Positions 7,177 through 16,446 are shown, numbered from the stretch's first letter. The stretch is 64,000 nucleotides of DNA from Aerobium sp039839275 (GCF_039839275.1 NZ_JBDOQP010000007.1:228222-292221), one strand, 5' to 3'. Notes: generated by a model from the sequence alone, not told the origin. Numbers and translations are program-made.

Positions 7177-8442
7177 TCAAAGCCAGTCGGGGACCGAGTC
7201 CATTCCGATAAGGTCGTCATAGGTGGGGCGGGGGCGGACCACGTGGAACCGATCACCGCTCACCATGACCTCCGGCACGAGGAGGCGGGTGTTGTAGGTG
7301 CCGGCCTGAACCGCGCCATAGGCGCCGGCTGTGCCGACATAGATCATGTCGCCCGATGCAAGCACCGGCAGGTCGCGGTCATGGCCGAGGAAGTCGCCGC
7401 TTTCGCAGACCGGTCCGACCACGTCCACAATCATGCGCGGCGCGTCCGGAGACGGCTCCCGGACAGGGCGGATTTCATGGAAGGCATCGTACAGGGTCGG
7501 CCGCACGAGGTCGTTCATCGCGGCGTCGACGATGAGGAAGTTCTTGGCATCGCCCTGCTTCACGAAGATGACGCTGGAGACGAGGATGCCAGCATTTCCC
7601 GCAATCAGCCGGCCCGGCTCGAAGACGACCTTGAGCCCGAGCGGCTTCAGATGGCGGTTGACGACGCGCGCATAGGCATCGGGCAGCGGCGGTGGCGTGT
7701 TGTCCGTGCGATAGGGAATACCAAGCCCACCACCGACGTCGATATGGGATATCGCGTGGCCGTCCGCCTTAAGGGTCGACGTCAGTTCGACCAAGAGCGC
7801 GAGGGCGTCGTCGAAAGGCTGCAGCTCGGTGATCTGGCTGCCGATATGCATGTCGATGCCGGTGACCTTCAGACCCGGCAGCGATGCTGCCTTGGCGTAG
7901 GCGGTTCGCGCATCTTTCCAGGCGATGCCGAACTTGTCGGCGGCCTTGCCGGTCGAAATCTTCCTGTGCGTCTTTGCATCGACGTCGGGGTTGATGCGGA
8001 GCGAAACCGGCGCTGTGTGCCCCCCCGCGACGGCCCGCGCCGACAAAGCTTCGAGTTCTGGCAGCGATTCGACATTGAAGCAGTGAATGCCGGCGGACAG
8101 CGCGAAATCCATTTCGCCCATGGTCTTGCCGACGCCTGAGAACAGGATCTTCCCAGGTGCGATGCCGGCGGCAAGGGCGCGGCGGAGTTCGCCTTCCGAG
8201 ACGACATCTGCGCCGGCGCCGAGATTGCCCAGTGTCCTGATCACAGCCTGGTTGGAATTTGCCTTCATTGCATAGCAGACGAGCGCGTCGAGTTCGCTGA
8301 ACGCGTCGGCGAAGACGGTGTAGTGGCGCGTGAGCGTCGCCGTCGAATAGCAGTAGAAAGGTGTACCCACGGCATCGGCAATCGCCGGCAGCGGTACGTC
8401 CTCGGCGTGAAGCACGCCGTCTCTATACTCGAAATGGTTCAA
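7177..8442 (-). CDS. lysA: Diaminopimelate decarboxylase
   Basis: 421 residues. Catalyses the last step of lysine synthesis, meso-diaminopimelate to L-lysine, with PLP in the cytoplasm. The PLP lysine is K60 (VCYAMKANSN), and HIGSQ, the glycine-rich GGGLGIPY loop, EPGRLIAG and the active-site CESGDF are all present. The start codon appears to be TTG (8442): the N-terminus MNHFEYRDGVLHAEDVPLP matches rhizobial LysA, and an AGGA element lies about 9 bases upstream. The gene follows argH and the small lipoprotein gene in the same direction with an 11-base gap, suggesting an argH-lptM-lysA operon. Aspartate kinase, the pathway entry, is encoded at 50.5 kb. Confidence 0.95.
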   Translation of the reverse strand: MNHFEYRDGVLHAEDVPLPAIADAVGTPFYCYSTATLTRHYTVFADAFSELDALVCYAMKANSNQAVIRTLGNLGAGADVVSEGELRRALAAGIAPGKILFSGVGKTMGEMDFALSAGIHCFNVESLPELEALSARAVAGGHTAPVSLRINPDVDAKTHRKISTGKAADKFGIAWKDARTAYAKAASLPGLKVTGIDMHIGSQITELQPFDDALALLVELTSTLKADGHAISHIDVGGGLGIPYRTDNTPPPLPDAYARVVNRHLKPLGLKVVFEPGRLIAGNAGILVSSVIFVKQGDAKNFLIVDAAMNDLVRPTLYDAFHEIRPVREPSPDAPRMIVDVVGPVCESGDFLGHDRDLPVLASGDMIYVGTAGAYGAVQAGTYNTRLLVPEVMVSGDRFHVVRPRPTYDDLIGMDSVPDWL

Positions 8443-8453
8443 GGTCGTCGTTC

Positions 8454-8666
8454 CTAGATCAGGCCGTCGAGGATGAACGGCTTGTCCTCGACCGGAGGCA
8501 GTGGCTCGGGCGGGAGAGCCTCGCCATTGTCCTCTGCGTCGTCCCGCGCCTCCAGCGCGGCTTCATAGGGCGTCGACAACGTTCCAGGGCGGCGTCCGCA
8601 GGCGGTCATCGCAGTCGCGACCGCGAGAAGCAGCAGGATGGTTCTGATGAGATGTGCCGCGCGCAT
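8454..8666 (-). CDS. LptM-like small lipoprotein
   Basis: 70 residues. A hydrophobic signal (LIRTILLLLAVATAMTAC) ends in a lipobox (TAMTAC) with the acylated cysteine followed by GRRPGTL, then a short Pro/Glu-rich tail (ALPPEPLPPVEDKPFILDGLI). This is the layout of the LptM/YifL lipoproteins, which in E. coli assist assembly of the LPS translocon LptD/E, and which commonly sit next to lysA. I took the ATG at 8666; a GTG five codons upstream is possible. It lies between argH and lysA, so it is probably co-transcribed. The role in LPS export is by family resemblance only. Confidence 0.8.
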   Translation of the reverse strand: MRAAHLIRTILLLLAVATAMTACGRRPGTLSTPYEAALEARDDAEDNGEALPPEPLPPVEDKPFILDGLI

Positions 8667-8717
8667 GGGCCTGTCCGTCACTGTGAGGGTGTGGGTGTCA
8701 TAGCGAAGTTTTGCCGA

Positions 8718-10121
8718 TCACGCATCCCGTTTGAGACGCTTTCGCCAGTAGCGGATCTGGCGGCGCACTTCCTGTGGCGCCGTCCCACCGTACGAGGCGC
8801 GGCTCTTCACCGAGGCGTTGACCGACAGGACATCGAAGATGCTGGCGTCGATGCGCGTGTCGATCGACTGGAGTTCTTCAAGCGACAGCCTTTCGAGCGC
8901 CACCTTGCGGCTTTCGGCAAGCGCCACGGCGCGTCCGGTCACGTGGTGTGCCTCGCGGAAAGGGAGCCCCGCTTCGCGCACCAGCCAGTCGGCGAGGTCG
9001 GTTGCGGTCGAATAGCCGGAGCCGGCCGCCTTCTTCATGGCGGCCGCGTTGATCTCCATGTCGCTGACCATGCCGGTCATGGCGGCGATCATCAGGTCCA
9101 GCGTCTCGGCTGCGTCGAAGACGGCCTCCTTGTCTTCCTGCATGTCCTTGGAATAGGCCAGCGGCAGGCCTTTCATCACGGTCAGCAGCGCGATCAGGTG
9201 GCCGTTGACGCGGCCGGTCTTGGCGCGCACCAGTTCGGCGGCGTCGGGGTTCTTCTTCTGCGGCATGATCGACGAGCCGGTAGAGAACTGGTCGGACAGG
9301 CGCACGAAGCCGAACTGCGGCGTCGACCAGATGACGATCTCCTCGGCCAGCCGCGACAGGTGCGTGGCGCAGATCGCGGCGGTGGAGAGAAAATCCAGCG
9401 CGAAGTCGCGGTCCGAGACGCTGTCGATCGAGTTGCGCGTCGGCTCGCGGAAGCCGAGCGCCTTGGCGGTCATGTGGCGGTCGATCGGAAAGCCGGTGCC
9501 GGCCAGCGCGGCGGCGCCCAGCGGAGACTCGTCCAGTCGCTCGATGGCGTCACGCACGCGCGACAGGTCGCGCGCGAACATCTCGACATAGGCCATGCAG
9601 TGGTGCCCGAACGTGACCGGCTGTGCGGTCTGCAGGTGCGTGAACCCCGGCATGACGGTTGCGGCGTGCTCCTGCGCCTTGTCGAGGAACGCTTCGATCA
9701 GAGCGGCAAGTCCTTGCGCCGATCGCTGCAATTCCTCCTTGACCCACAGGCGGAAGTCGACCGCAACCTGGTCGTTGCGCGAGCGGGCGGTGTGCAAGCG
9801 TCCGGCGGTCGGCCCGATGAGGTCGGCCAGCCGTGCCTCGACATTCATGTGAATGTCCTCCAGCTTGGCGGAGAACTCGAACGAGCCGGCTTCGATCTCT
9901 GACAGGATCGTGTTCAGCCCGTGAGCGATCTTCTTTTGATCATCGGCCGAAATTATGCCGGTCTCGGCTAGCATCTGCGAATGGGCGATGGAACCACGGA
10001 TGTCCTGCGCGTAAAGCGCCTTGTCGAAGCCGATCGAGGCGTTGATTGCCTCCATGATCGCGGAGGGACCCGAGGCAAATCGTCCGCCCCACATCTGGTT
10101 GCTGGCCTTGGTCTCGCTCAT
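8718..10121 (-). CDS. argH: Argininosuccinate lyase
   Basis: 467 residues. Cleaves argininosuccinate to arginine and fumarate, the last step of arginine synthesis. The fumarase/ASL superfamily signature GSSIMPQKKNPD is present, as are TARSRNDQVAVDFRLW near the N-terminus and the TGHLQTAQ-type element (PGFTHLQTAQPVTFGHH). The open frame extends 48 codons further, but the family start is MSETKASNQMWGGRF, so I use the ATG at 10121. It is the first gene of a probable argH-lptM-lysA operon and lies 38 bases from the divergent tlpA-like gene, so their promoters must overlap. argJ, another arginine gene, is at 42.2 kb. Confidence 0.96.
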   Translation of the reverse strand: MSETKASNQMWGGRFASGPSAIMEAINASIGFDKALYAQDIRGSIAHSQMLAETGIISADDQKKIAHGLNTILSEIEAGSFEFSAKLEDIHMNVEARLADLIGPTAGRLHTARSRNDQVAVDFRLWVKEELQRSAQGLAALIEAFLDKAQEHAATVMPGFTHLQTAQPVTFGHHCMAYVEMFARDLSRVRDAIERLDESPLGAAALAGTGFPIDRHMTAKALGFREPTRNSIDSVSDRDFALDFLSTAAICATHLSRLAEEIVIWSTPQFGFVRLSDQFSTGSSIMPQKKNPDAAELVRAKTGRVNGHLIALLTVMKGLPLAYSKDMQEDKEAVFDAAETLDLMIAAMTGMVSDMEINAAAMKKAAGSGYSTATDLADWLVREAGLPFREAHHVTGRAVALAESRKVALERLSLEELQSIDTRIDASIFDVLSVNASVKSRASYGGTAPQEVRRQIRYWRKRLKRDA

Positions 10122-10159
10122 CGTGGTAACGGCCCCCGGAAGACTGACTGGACTGATCG

Positions 10160-10828
10160 ATGGCAAACGGAAAGTTCCACCTGCCCACTGGACGGCTGAT
10201 CGCGCTGGCGATCGTGGCCGGCATGAGTGCCGGCGCGTTGGGCGTATACGTGATGGGTGCCCCATCTGGCAACAATTTGCAGGTCGCCTCGGTGGCCGAG
10301 CCTGCCGGCAACACGTGTCCCGCGCGCGACGAGAAGACCGCCTCGGTGGATGCCGCCGCGCGCGGCGAGGTGGCGGCGATGCTTGCCGCCAAGCCGCCGC
10401 TGTCGATGAAGGAGCTTGCCTTCAACGCCCCGGACGGCACGCCGATGACTGTGGCGGACCTGTCGGGCAAGACTTTGCTGATCAATTTATGGGCGACCTG
10501 GTGCGCCCCGTGCCGCCACGAAATGCCGGCGCTCGACCAGCTTCAGCAGGACATGGGTAGCGAGGACTTCGAGGTCGTGGCCGTCAATGTCGATACGGGC
10601 GACGACGAGAAGCCCAAGGCATTCCTCGACGAGATCGAGGTCGACGCGCTGGGCTATTATCGAGATTCCACGCTTGGCCTGTTCAACGACCTCAAGCGGC
10701 GCGGGCTTGCCTTCGGCCTGCCGGTCACGCTGCTGGTCGACGACGAAGGCTGCCTGCTCGCCCACATGAACGGTCCGGCCGAATGGGCAAGCGACGATGC
10801 CAAAAGGCTGATCGAAGCGGCGATGTAG
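10160..10828 (+). CDS. tlpA: TlpA-type membrane-anchored thiol:disulfide oxidoreductase
   Basis: 222 residues. An N-terminal membrane anchor (about residues 12-32) is followed by a periplasmic linker and a thioredoxin domain with WCAPC at 114-118. The cis-proline (GLPVTLL) and the DLSGKTLLINLWATWC entry strand are typical of TlpA/ResA. Such proteins keep periplasmic thiols reduced, for instance for cytochrome oxidase copper centres (TlpA of Bradyrhizobium). It has no neighbouring cytochrome genes; its usual rhizobial place beside argH is conserved here. An additional Cys (C53 in NTCPARDEK) occurs in the linker, also seen in TlpA homologues. It is convergent with livM, with 5 bases between stops. 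Confidence 0.88.
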   Translation: MANGKFHLPTGRLIALAIVAGMSAGALGVYVMGAPSGNNLQVASVAEPAGNTCPARDEKTASVDAAARGEVAAMLAAKPPLSMKELAFNAPDGTPMTVADLSGKTLLINLWATWCAPCRHEMPALDQLQQDMGSEDFEVVAVNVDTGDDEKPKAFLDEIEVDALGYYRDSTLGLFNDLKRRGLAFGLPVTLLVDDEGCLLAHMNGPAEWASDDAKRLIEAAM

Positions 10829-10833
10829 CTTGC

Positions 10834-12159
10834 CTACCCCTTCCTTCGTTGCGTCGCGGTTTGTTCGGGGATCAATCCGCGCGGGGCGAAACGCATTACG
10901 AGGAGGAGAATCAGGCCCATCATGAGCGGCCGCATGTAAGGGGCCGCGTCGGTCAGGTGCATGCGTACCGGGTGGCTGGGCGCCATGCCGGAGGTGAGCA
11001 CGGACATGACCCAGCCGCCGACGGGCTCAGCCTCGACCCAGAGGAACCAGATCAGGAAACCGCCGAGAACCGCGCCCCAGTTGTTGCCTGAGCCACCGAC
11101 GATCACCATCACCCAGATAAGGAACGTGAAGCGCAGCGGGTTGTACTGGCCGGGCGTGAATTGTCCGTCCAGCGTGGTCAGCATCGCCCCGGCAATGCCG
11201 ACCACCGCCGAGCCGAGTATGAATATCTGCAGGTGCCGGCCGGTGACGTCCTTGCCCATGGCTTCGGCGGCATCGCGATTGTCGCGGATTGCCCGCATCA
11301 TGCGGCCCCAGGGCGAATTCAACGCCCGTTCGGCCAGCCACATCAGGATGACCAGCACGATGGCGAACAGGACGGCGTATGAGAAGCGGACATAGATCGA
11401 CGAGAAGACCACGGGCGACATGCCGAGCCTCGTCGACAGGTCGATGAACCACTCCGCCTGCTGCAGGTTGACCTCGTAGGGTACGGGGCGTGGCAGGCCC
11501 GAGACGTTCTTGACGCCGCGCGCCAGCCAGTCCTCGTTGCGCAGGACGGCGATGATGATCTCCGAAATGCCGAGCGTGGCGATGGCGAGGTAGTCGGCGC
11601 GCAGTCCGAGCGCGATCTTGCCGACCAGCCATGCCGCGCCCGCGGCGAAGATGCCGCCGACAAGCCAGGACAGGATGACCGGGAGACCCAGGCCGCCGAG
11701 ATAGCCGGTGCGCGCCGCGTCATAGCCTTCGATCGCGGCAACGGCGGGATCGTAGAAGCGGCGGATCACGAAATAGCCGATCACCGCCACGACGATGGTG
11801 GCCACGAGGCGCCATCTGCCGCTGGTCCTGGAGCGCACGAAAATTGCGGCGGCGACCGTGACGACCAGCGCCAGCAGCGACAGCGCCATGCCGACCCCGC
11901 CGGCTTCCCAGGCTCCCGCGACTGGCGGCATGGAGACGAGCACGCCCGCAAGGCCGCCAAGTGCGGCGAAGCCCATGATGCCGACGTTGAAGAGGCCGGC
12001 ATAGCCCCACTGCATGTTTACCCCGAGCGCCATGATCGCCGAGATCAGGCACAGGTTCAGGATGGTGAGGCTCAGCGCCCAGCTCTGGTAGACGCCGACG
12101 ATGACCAGCAGGATCGCCATGGCGGAATACAGCAGGATGATGCGTTGGGTGTTGCTCAC
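10834..12159 (-). CDS. livM: Branched-chain amino acid ABC transporter permease LivM
   Basis: 441 residues, close to E. coli LivM in size. About eleven hydrophobic segments are visible. The BPD_transp_2 core shows MQWGYAGLFNVGIMGFAALGG near the N-terminus and the EAA-like cytoplasmic loop GRMMRAIRDNRDAAEAMGKDV about residues 282-302. It forms the inner-membrane channel with LivH. The region between about 95 and 170 carries an extra helix pair and a charged loop compared with the shortest family members. The start is a GTG (12159) overlapping the livH stop by 4 bases (GTGA), indicating translational coupling. Last gene of the liv operon. Confidence 0.94.
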   Translation of the reverse strand: MSNTQRIILLYSAMAILLVIVGVYQSWALSLTILNLCLISAIMALGVNMQWGYAGLFNVGIMGFAALGGLAGVLVSMPPVAGAWEAGGVGMALSLLALVVTVAAAIFVRSRTSGRWRLVATIVVAVIGYFVIRRFYDPAVAAIEGYDAARTGYLGGLGLPVILSWLVGGIFAAGAAWLVGKIALGLRADYLAIATLGISEIIIAVLRNEDWLARGVKNVSGLPRPVPYEVNLQQAEWFIDLSTRLGMSPVVFSSIYVRFSYAVLFAIVLVILMWLAERALNSPWGRMMRAIRDNRDAAEAMGKDVTGRHLQIFILGSAVVGIAGAMLTTLDGQFTPGQYNPLRFTFLIWVMVIVGGSGNNWGAVLGGFLIWFLWVEAEPVGGWVMSVLTSGMAPSHPVRMHLTDAAPYMRPLMMGLILLLVMRFAPRGLIPEQTATQRRKG

Positions 12160-13160
12160 AGCACACGCCCCCTGAAGATACCTGTCGGCCTAACCAGAAG
12201 CACCAGGACGAGAATGACGAACGAAATGGCGAATTTGTATTCGGTCGACAGCAGTTGCACGAGGCTGTCGGGCGCAAAGCCGAGATATTCGAGCACGCGC
12301 TTGTAGGCGTAGGTCAAGGTCACCTCGGAGAAAGCGATCACGAAGCCGCCGGCAATCGCGCCAAGCGGTTGGCCGATGCCGCCGACGATCGCAGCGGCAA
12401 AGATCGGCAGCAGCAACTGGAAATAGGTGAACGGCCGAAAGCTCTTGTCGAGGCCATACAGAACGCCGGCGATGGTCGCGAGCGCGGCAGCGATGATCCA
12501 TGTCACCCGCACCACCCGTTCCGGGTTGATGCCGGACAGCAGCGCCAGATCCTCGTTGTCGGAATAGGCGCGCATCGCCTTGCCGGTGCGTGAATACTGC
12601 AGGAACCAGAACAGCGCTGCCACCACGATGACGGCGACGACGACGGTTATGGCCACGGGCAGGCGGATCACCAGGCCCTCGGCAAGGCCGGTATATTCGC
12701 GAAAGCCGCGCACGGTGACGAGGAAGCGTTCGCCGTCGGCGAAGCGCTGTTCGTCGGGGCCGATGATCAGGCGGACGACGCCGTTCAAAACGAACATCAC
12801 GCCCACCGACGCCATGACGAAGACGATGCCGGGCGATCGCTGCTTTCGGTAGAAGCGGTAGACGAGGCGGTCGATCAAGAGCGACATGCCAATCGCGCCC
12901 AGAATGCCAATTGGCAATGCCAGAAGCGCCGTCGGCAGGGGGCCGAAACTGACGCCGACGCTCATCAGCCACCAGGTGACGAGAATGGTCAGCATCGTTC
13001 CGAAGGCCATCAGGTCGCCATGGGCGAAGTTGGAGAACCGCAGGATACCGAAGACAAGTGTGACACCAAGCGCACCCAGCGCGAGCTGCGCGCCATAGGC
13101 GAGCCCCGGCACGAAGACGAAATTGGCAAAGACGACGATTGCGTTGAGGAAATCTGTCAT
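12156..13160 (-). CDS. livH: Branched-chain amino acid ABC transporter permease LivH
   Basis: 334 residues, eight or nine membrane helices. The family motifs LRFSNFAHGDLMAFGTM (about residues 40-56) and the cytoplasmic loop GKAMRAYSDNEDLALLSGIN are present, with the GGIGQPLGAIAGG segment characteristic of LivH. It partners LivM to form the membrane pore. The open frame continues 32 codons upstream, but MTDFLNAIVVF at 13160 is the typical start and lies 4 bases after the livF stop. The 4-base overlap with livM downstream supports one operon. Confidence 0.94.
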   Translation of the reverse strand: MTDFLNAIVVFANFVFVPGLAYGAQLALGALGVTLVFGILRFSNFAHGDLMAFGTMLTILVTWWLMSVGVSFGPLPTALLALPIGILGAIGMSLLIDRLVYRFYRKQRSPGIVFVMASVGVMFVLNGVVRLIIGPDEQRFADGERFLVTVRGFREYTGLAEGLVIRLPVAITVVVAVIVVAALFWFLQYSRTGKAMRAYSDNEDLALLSGINPERVVRVTWIIAAALATIAGVLYGLDKSFRPFTYFQLLLPIFAAAIVGGIGQPLGAIAGGFVIAFSEVTLTYAYKRVLEYLGFAPDSLVQLLSTEYKFAISFVILVLVLLVRPTGIFRGRVL

Positions 13161-13164
13161 CGTT

Positions 13165-13869
13165 TCATCCTCCCAGGAAGGAGGCGCGGACTTCCGGATT
13201 GGCGAGCAACGCCTCTCCGGTGTCGGTGAACGCGTTGCGACCCTGGACCAGCACATAGCCGCGATCGGCTATCGCCAGCGCCTGGCGCGCATTCTGCTCG
13301 ACCATCAGGATCGCGATGCCGGTGGAAGCCACCTCGAGAATGCGGTCGAACAGTTCGTCCATCACGATAGGCGAGACGCCGGCCGTGGGCTCGTCGAGCA
13401 TCAGCACCGACGGCCTGGTCATCAGCGCCCTGCCGACGGCCACCTGCTGGCGCTGCCCGCCCGAGAGTTCGCCGGCCGCCTGGCGGCGCTTTTCCTTGAG
13501 GATGGGGAACAGGTCGAACACCTGCGCCATCGTGTCAGAGAAGTCGTCGTCGCGGATATAGGCGCCCATCTCCAGGTTCTCCTGGACGCTCATCGTGACG
13601 AAGACGTTCGATGACTGCGGAACGAAGCCCATGCCAGCCCTGACCCGGTCCTGCGGGGATAGGGCAGTGATGTCGCGTTCACCGAGCATGATCTGCCCCT
13701 CGCGCAGGGCAAGCATGCCGAAGATGGCCTTCATCGCCGTCGACTTGCCGGCGCCATTGGGCCCGACGATGACCGCGATCTCGCCCTTCTCGACGGCTAT
13801 CGTGCAGTCGTGAAGAATATCGGCGCCACCATAGCCGCCGGTCATCGACTGGCCGGTCAGGAAGCTCAT
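13165..13869 (-). CDS. livF: Branched-chain amino acid ABC transporter ATPase LivF
   Basis: 234 residues, normal for LivF. Walker A GPNGAGKST is at about residues 36-44, the signature LSGGQRQQ and the Walker B LMLDEPTAG follow, and the H-loop is replaced by the VEQN sequence typical of LivF proteins. It powers import together with LivG. The chosen ATG (13869) overlaps the livG stop by 4 bases (ATGA), which decides against the 49-codon longer frame. Cytoplasmic. Confidence 0.94.
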   Translation of the reverse strand: MSFLTGQSMTGGYGGADILHDCTIAVEKGEIAVIVGPNGAGKSTAMKAIFGMLALREGQIMLGERDITALSPQDRVRAGMGFVPQSSNVFVTMSVQENLEMGAYIRDDDFSDTMAQVFDLFPILKEKRRQAAGELSGGQRQQVAVGRALMTRPSVLMLDEPTAGVSPIVMDELFDRILEVASTGIAILMVEQNARQALAIADRGYVLVQGRNAFTDTGEALLANPEVRASFLGG

Positions 13870-14663
13870 GCGTCGGCTCCCTTTCTGGCGCGCGCAGGGC
13901 GGTTCTTCAGCCCGCGGCCGAGATAAGCCTCGATGACGTGTTCGTTGGCCTTGACTTGGTCGGCGGTGCCCTTGGTCAGCACCTTGCCTTCGGCCATGAC
14001 GATGACCGGGTCGCACAGGCGGCCGATGAAATCCATGTCGTGCTCGATCATGCAGAACGTATAGCCGCGCTCGCGGTTGAGGCGCAGGATGGCGTCACCC
14101 AGCGTGTTGAGCAGCGTGCGGTTGACGCCAGCACCGACCTCGTCGAGGAAGACGATCCTGGCGTCGACCATCATGGTGCGGCCAAGCTCGAGAAGCTTCT
14201 TCTGCCCGCCGGAAAGATTGCCCGCGAGTTCGTCAGCCACATGAGAAATCTCAAGGAATTCGATCACTTCGTCGGCCTTGGCGCGCACCTCTTCCTCGCG
14301 TTCGCGCACTTTCGTGGGGCGAATCCAGACGTCGACCAGGCTTTCGCCCGGTTGGCTGTCGGGAACCATCATCAGGTTTTCCCTGACTGTCAGCGTCGAG
14401 AATTCATGCGCGATCTGGAAGGTTCGCAGCAGGCCCTTGTGAAACAGCTCGTGCGGCGAAAGGCCGGTGATGTCCTCGTCGCCAAGCCACACCTCGCCCG
14501 AAGTCGGCTTGTAGTGGCCTGCCACCACGTTGAACAAGGTGGTCTTTCCCGCGCCGTTCGGACCGATCAAGCCGGTGATCGACCCCTTGGCGATCTCAAT
14601 GCTCGCGCCATCAACCGCCTTGAGGCCGCCGAAATGCATATGCAGATCGTCTACCCGGATCAT
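13866..14663 (-). CDS. livG: Branched-chain amino acid ABC transporter ATPase LivG
   Basis: 265 residues. Walker A GPNGAGKTT, signature NLSGGQKKLLELGRTMM, Walker B IVFLDEVGAGVN and the H-loop MIEHDMDFI are all intact. The Walker B region has DEVGAG instead of the more usual DEPAAG, a variant found in some liv-type cassettes. A good ribosome site (AAGGGGAA) precedes the ATG at 14663. It is the first gene of the livG-F-H-M block, 312 bases downstream of livK. Confidence 0.94.
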   Translation of the reverse strand: MIRVDDLHMHFGGLKAVDGASIEIAKGSITGLIGPNGAGKTTLFNVVAGHYKPTSGEVWLGDEDITGLSPHELFHKGLLRTFQIAHEFSTLTVRENLMMVPDSQPGESLVDVWIRPTKVREREEEVRAKADEVIEFLEISHVADELAGNLSGGQKKLLELGRTMMVDARIVFLDEVGAGVNRTLLNTLGDAILRLNRERGYTFCMIEHDMDFIGRLCDPVIVMAEGKVLTKGTADQVKANEHVIEAYLGRGLKNRPARARKGADA

Positions 14664-14975
14664 TCGGTTCCCCTTGAGCCGTTTTCAGCCCGTTGTTGTC
14701 GTTCGTCGTGAAGCGCCGGCGTTCTGCCCCTGAATGCAATGAAATTGCAAGGAAACAGAGGGAGTTTCTGCGTCTTTTGCGCATTATTTCCGCGGCAATG
14801 CGCCGTATTCCGCAAGGGAAATGACCATTTGTGCGCTCACTGCATCGCGTGGCGTGACCTCGTGCCGGATCCTTCACCCGCTTCCGGCGGCGTCTCCCAC
14901 AACGTCGCGCCGGTCGCCTTAAATGTCCTGACGGCCCGCCGCATCAGCGCCGGACCGTCCGATTTGCGGCCGTTC
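14664..14975. other. 312-base intergenic region between livK and livG
   Basis: No coding region was found on either strand. It holds a hairpin close to the livK stop (14930-14959) and the livG ribosome site. It may carry a separate livG promoter, but no convincing -35/-10 pair was seen. Confidence 0.6.
14930..14959 (-). other. Hairpin downstream of livK
   Basis: On the minus strand, GACGGUCCGGCGC, loop UGAU, and GCGGCGGGCCGUC can form a 13-position stem with one G-G mismatch and one G-U pair. It starts about 17 bases after the livK stop. No U-run follows directly, so it is more likely an mRNA-stabilising or partial-termination structure that lets the binding protein be made in excess over the other Liv proteins. 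Confidence 0.5.
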
Positions 14976-16178
14976 CTAGCGGAACTGCACCGTCTTGTAT
15001 TCGCCGTTCTCGACGATGTACTCGCGATAGGTGCCGGCTGCTTCACCGGGGCCGATCAGCTCGACATTGGTCGCGCCGACATAGTCGACATCGCCGCCGT
15101 CCTTGAGGATCTGAAGGCCCTTGGCCAGTTCGCCCGGAAGAATCTTTTCTCCCGGAGCGTTGGCGACGTCGAGCATCGCGTCGCGAATGCCGGTGCGGTC
15201 GGTGGAACCGGACTTCTGCATCGCAAGCGCTATGAGCGCTGCCGCGTCATAGCTCTCACGGCGGAAGGAACCATCGGGATCGACGCCAGCAGCTTCAGCC
15301 GCCGCAACGAACGCATCGGCGCCTTCGCCTTCGGACCACGGCACTGAGCCGATCGTGCCTTCGAGGCCATCGCCGATCGCTTCGATCAGGCTCTGGGCGA
15401 ACATGCCGTCGCCGAGGGCGAAACGATCGAACGCTCCGGTGTCGACCGCGCCGCGGATGATGCCCACGCCGCCCTGATCAGCGTAGCCGAGAACAACGAG
15501 CAAGTCGCCGCCGGCCGATGCCAGTGCGCCGACTTCCGCCGAATAGTCGCCCTTGCCGTCGTCATGCGGAGAACTGATCGTGACAGTGCCGCCCTGTTCC
15601 TCGAACGCCGCGATGAAGGCGTCGGAGAGGCCCTTGCCATAGTCGTTGTTGGTGTAGGTGACCGCGACGTTGGAGATGTCGTTCGATTCGAGGATGGCGG
15701 CAAGCACTTCGCCCTGGCGCGCGTCTGACGGCGCGGTGCGGAAGAAGTAGTCGTTGTCCTCGATGTCGGTCAGCGCCGGGGTGGTGGCGGATGGCGAAAC
15801 CATCACGACACCGTTGGGAACGGCCACCGAGTTGGCGATCGAGATCGTCACGCCGGAACAGTCCGCGCCCATGATGGCGACGATGTTCTCGGATGTGACC
15901 AAACGTTCGGCGGCGGCATTGGCGGCCGCTGAATCGATGCAGGTGGAGTCTGCGCGCACGCCAGCCAGCGTCTCCCCGTCGAGGAAGAGCCCGCTTTCAT
16001 TGACTTCCGTCAGCGCGAGTTCAGCGCTGTCGGCCATGCCGGGTGTCAGCGATTCGATCGGGCCGGTATAGCCCAGGATGATGCCGATCTTGACTTCCTG
16101 CGCGCTGGCGGCCGACGCCGCCATGAACGCTGCGCCCGCGACGGACGCGGCGAGAATCTTACCGAGTGTTGACGACAT
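14976..16178 (-). CDS. livK: Branched-chain amino acid ABC transporter substrate-binding protein
   Basis: 400 residues. A Sec signal peptide (MSSTLGKILAASVAGAAFMAASAASA) is followed by a type I periplasmic binding fold beginning QEVKIGIILGYTGPIESLTPG, the standard start of Leu/Ile/Val-binding-like proteins. Two cysteines (C in RADSTCIDS and in GADCSG) could form a disulfide. It captures the substrate and delivers it to LivHM. True specificity (branched-chain amino acids, amides or urea) cannot be read from sequence. A strong Shine-Dalgarno (AGAGGAGG) precedes the ATG at 16178, consistent with high expression. It is the first gene of the liv cluster. Confidence 0.9.
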   Translation of the reverse strand: MSSTLGKILAASVAGAAFMAASAASAQEVKIGIILGYTGPIESLTPGMADSAELALTEVNESGLFLDGETLAGVRADSTCIDSAAANAAAERLVTSENIVAIMGADCSGVTISIANSVAVPNGVVMVSPSATTPALTDIEDNDYFFRTAPSDARQGEVLAAILESNDISNVAVTYTNNDYGKGLSDAFIAAFEEQGGTVTISSPHDDGKGDYSAEVGALASAGGDLLVVLGYADQGGVGIIRGAVDTGAFDRFALGDGMFAQSLIEAIGDGLEGTIGSVPWSEGEGADAFVAAAEAAGVDPDGSFRRESYDAAALIALAMQKSGSTDRTGIRDAMLDVANAPGEKILPGELAKGLQILKDGGDVDYVGATNVELIGPGEAAGTYREYIVENGEYKTVQFR

Positions 16179-16446
16179 AAGAGAAACCTCCTCTTTGACA
16201 CTGTCCCTGAGATTGTCTTTTTCCGCCCGTGACCTCTCTGGCCCCGGATTGGCAGCGATACTGTTGAACCGCCGTCGCTTTGTAAAGCCAGCGGAGCCCA
16301 AACGCCCATAACAAAAGAGATTTTTGACTAACGCGTGAAGTAAAGCCACGCTGTCGCAACGCTATCGAGCCGGCTAACCCGATGTTCATGACTTGAGTAC
16401 AAGATGGTCGATGGAAATTGCGAGCGGATGGGGAGATCGCCCGCGC

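Noticed and set aside
8361..9902. 513-codon plus-strand frame antisense to argH
   Set aside because: argH is certain on the other strand; this frame has no motifs and contains the shadow composition typical of GC-rich genomes.
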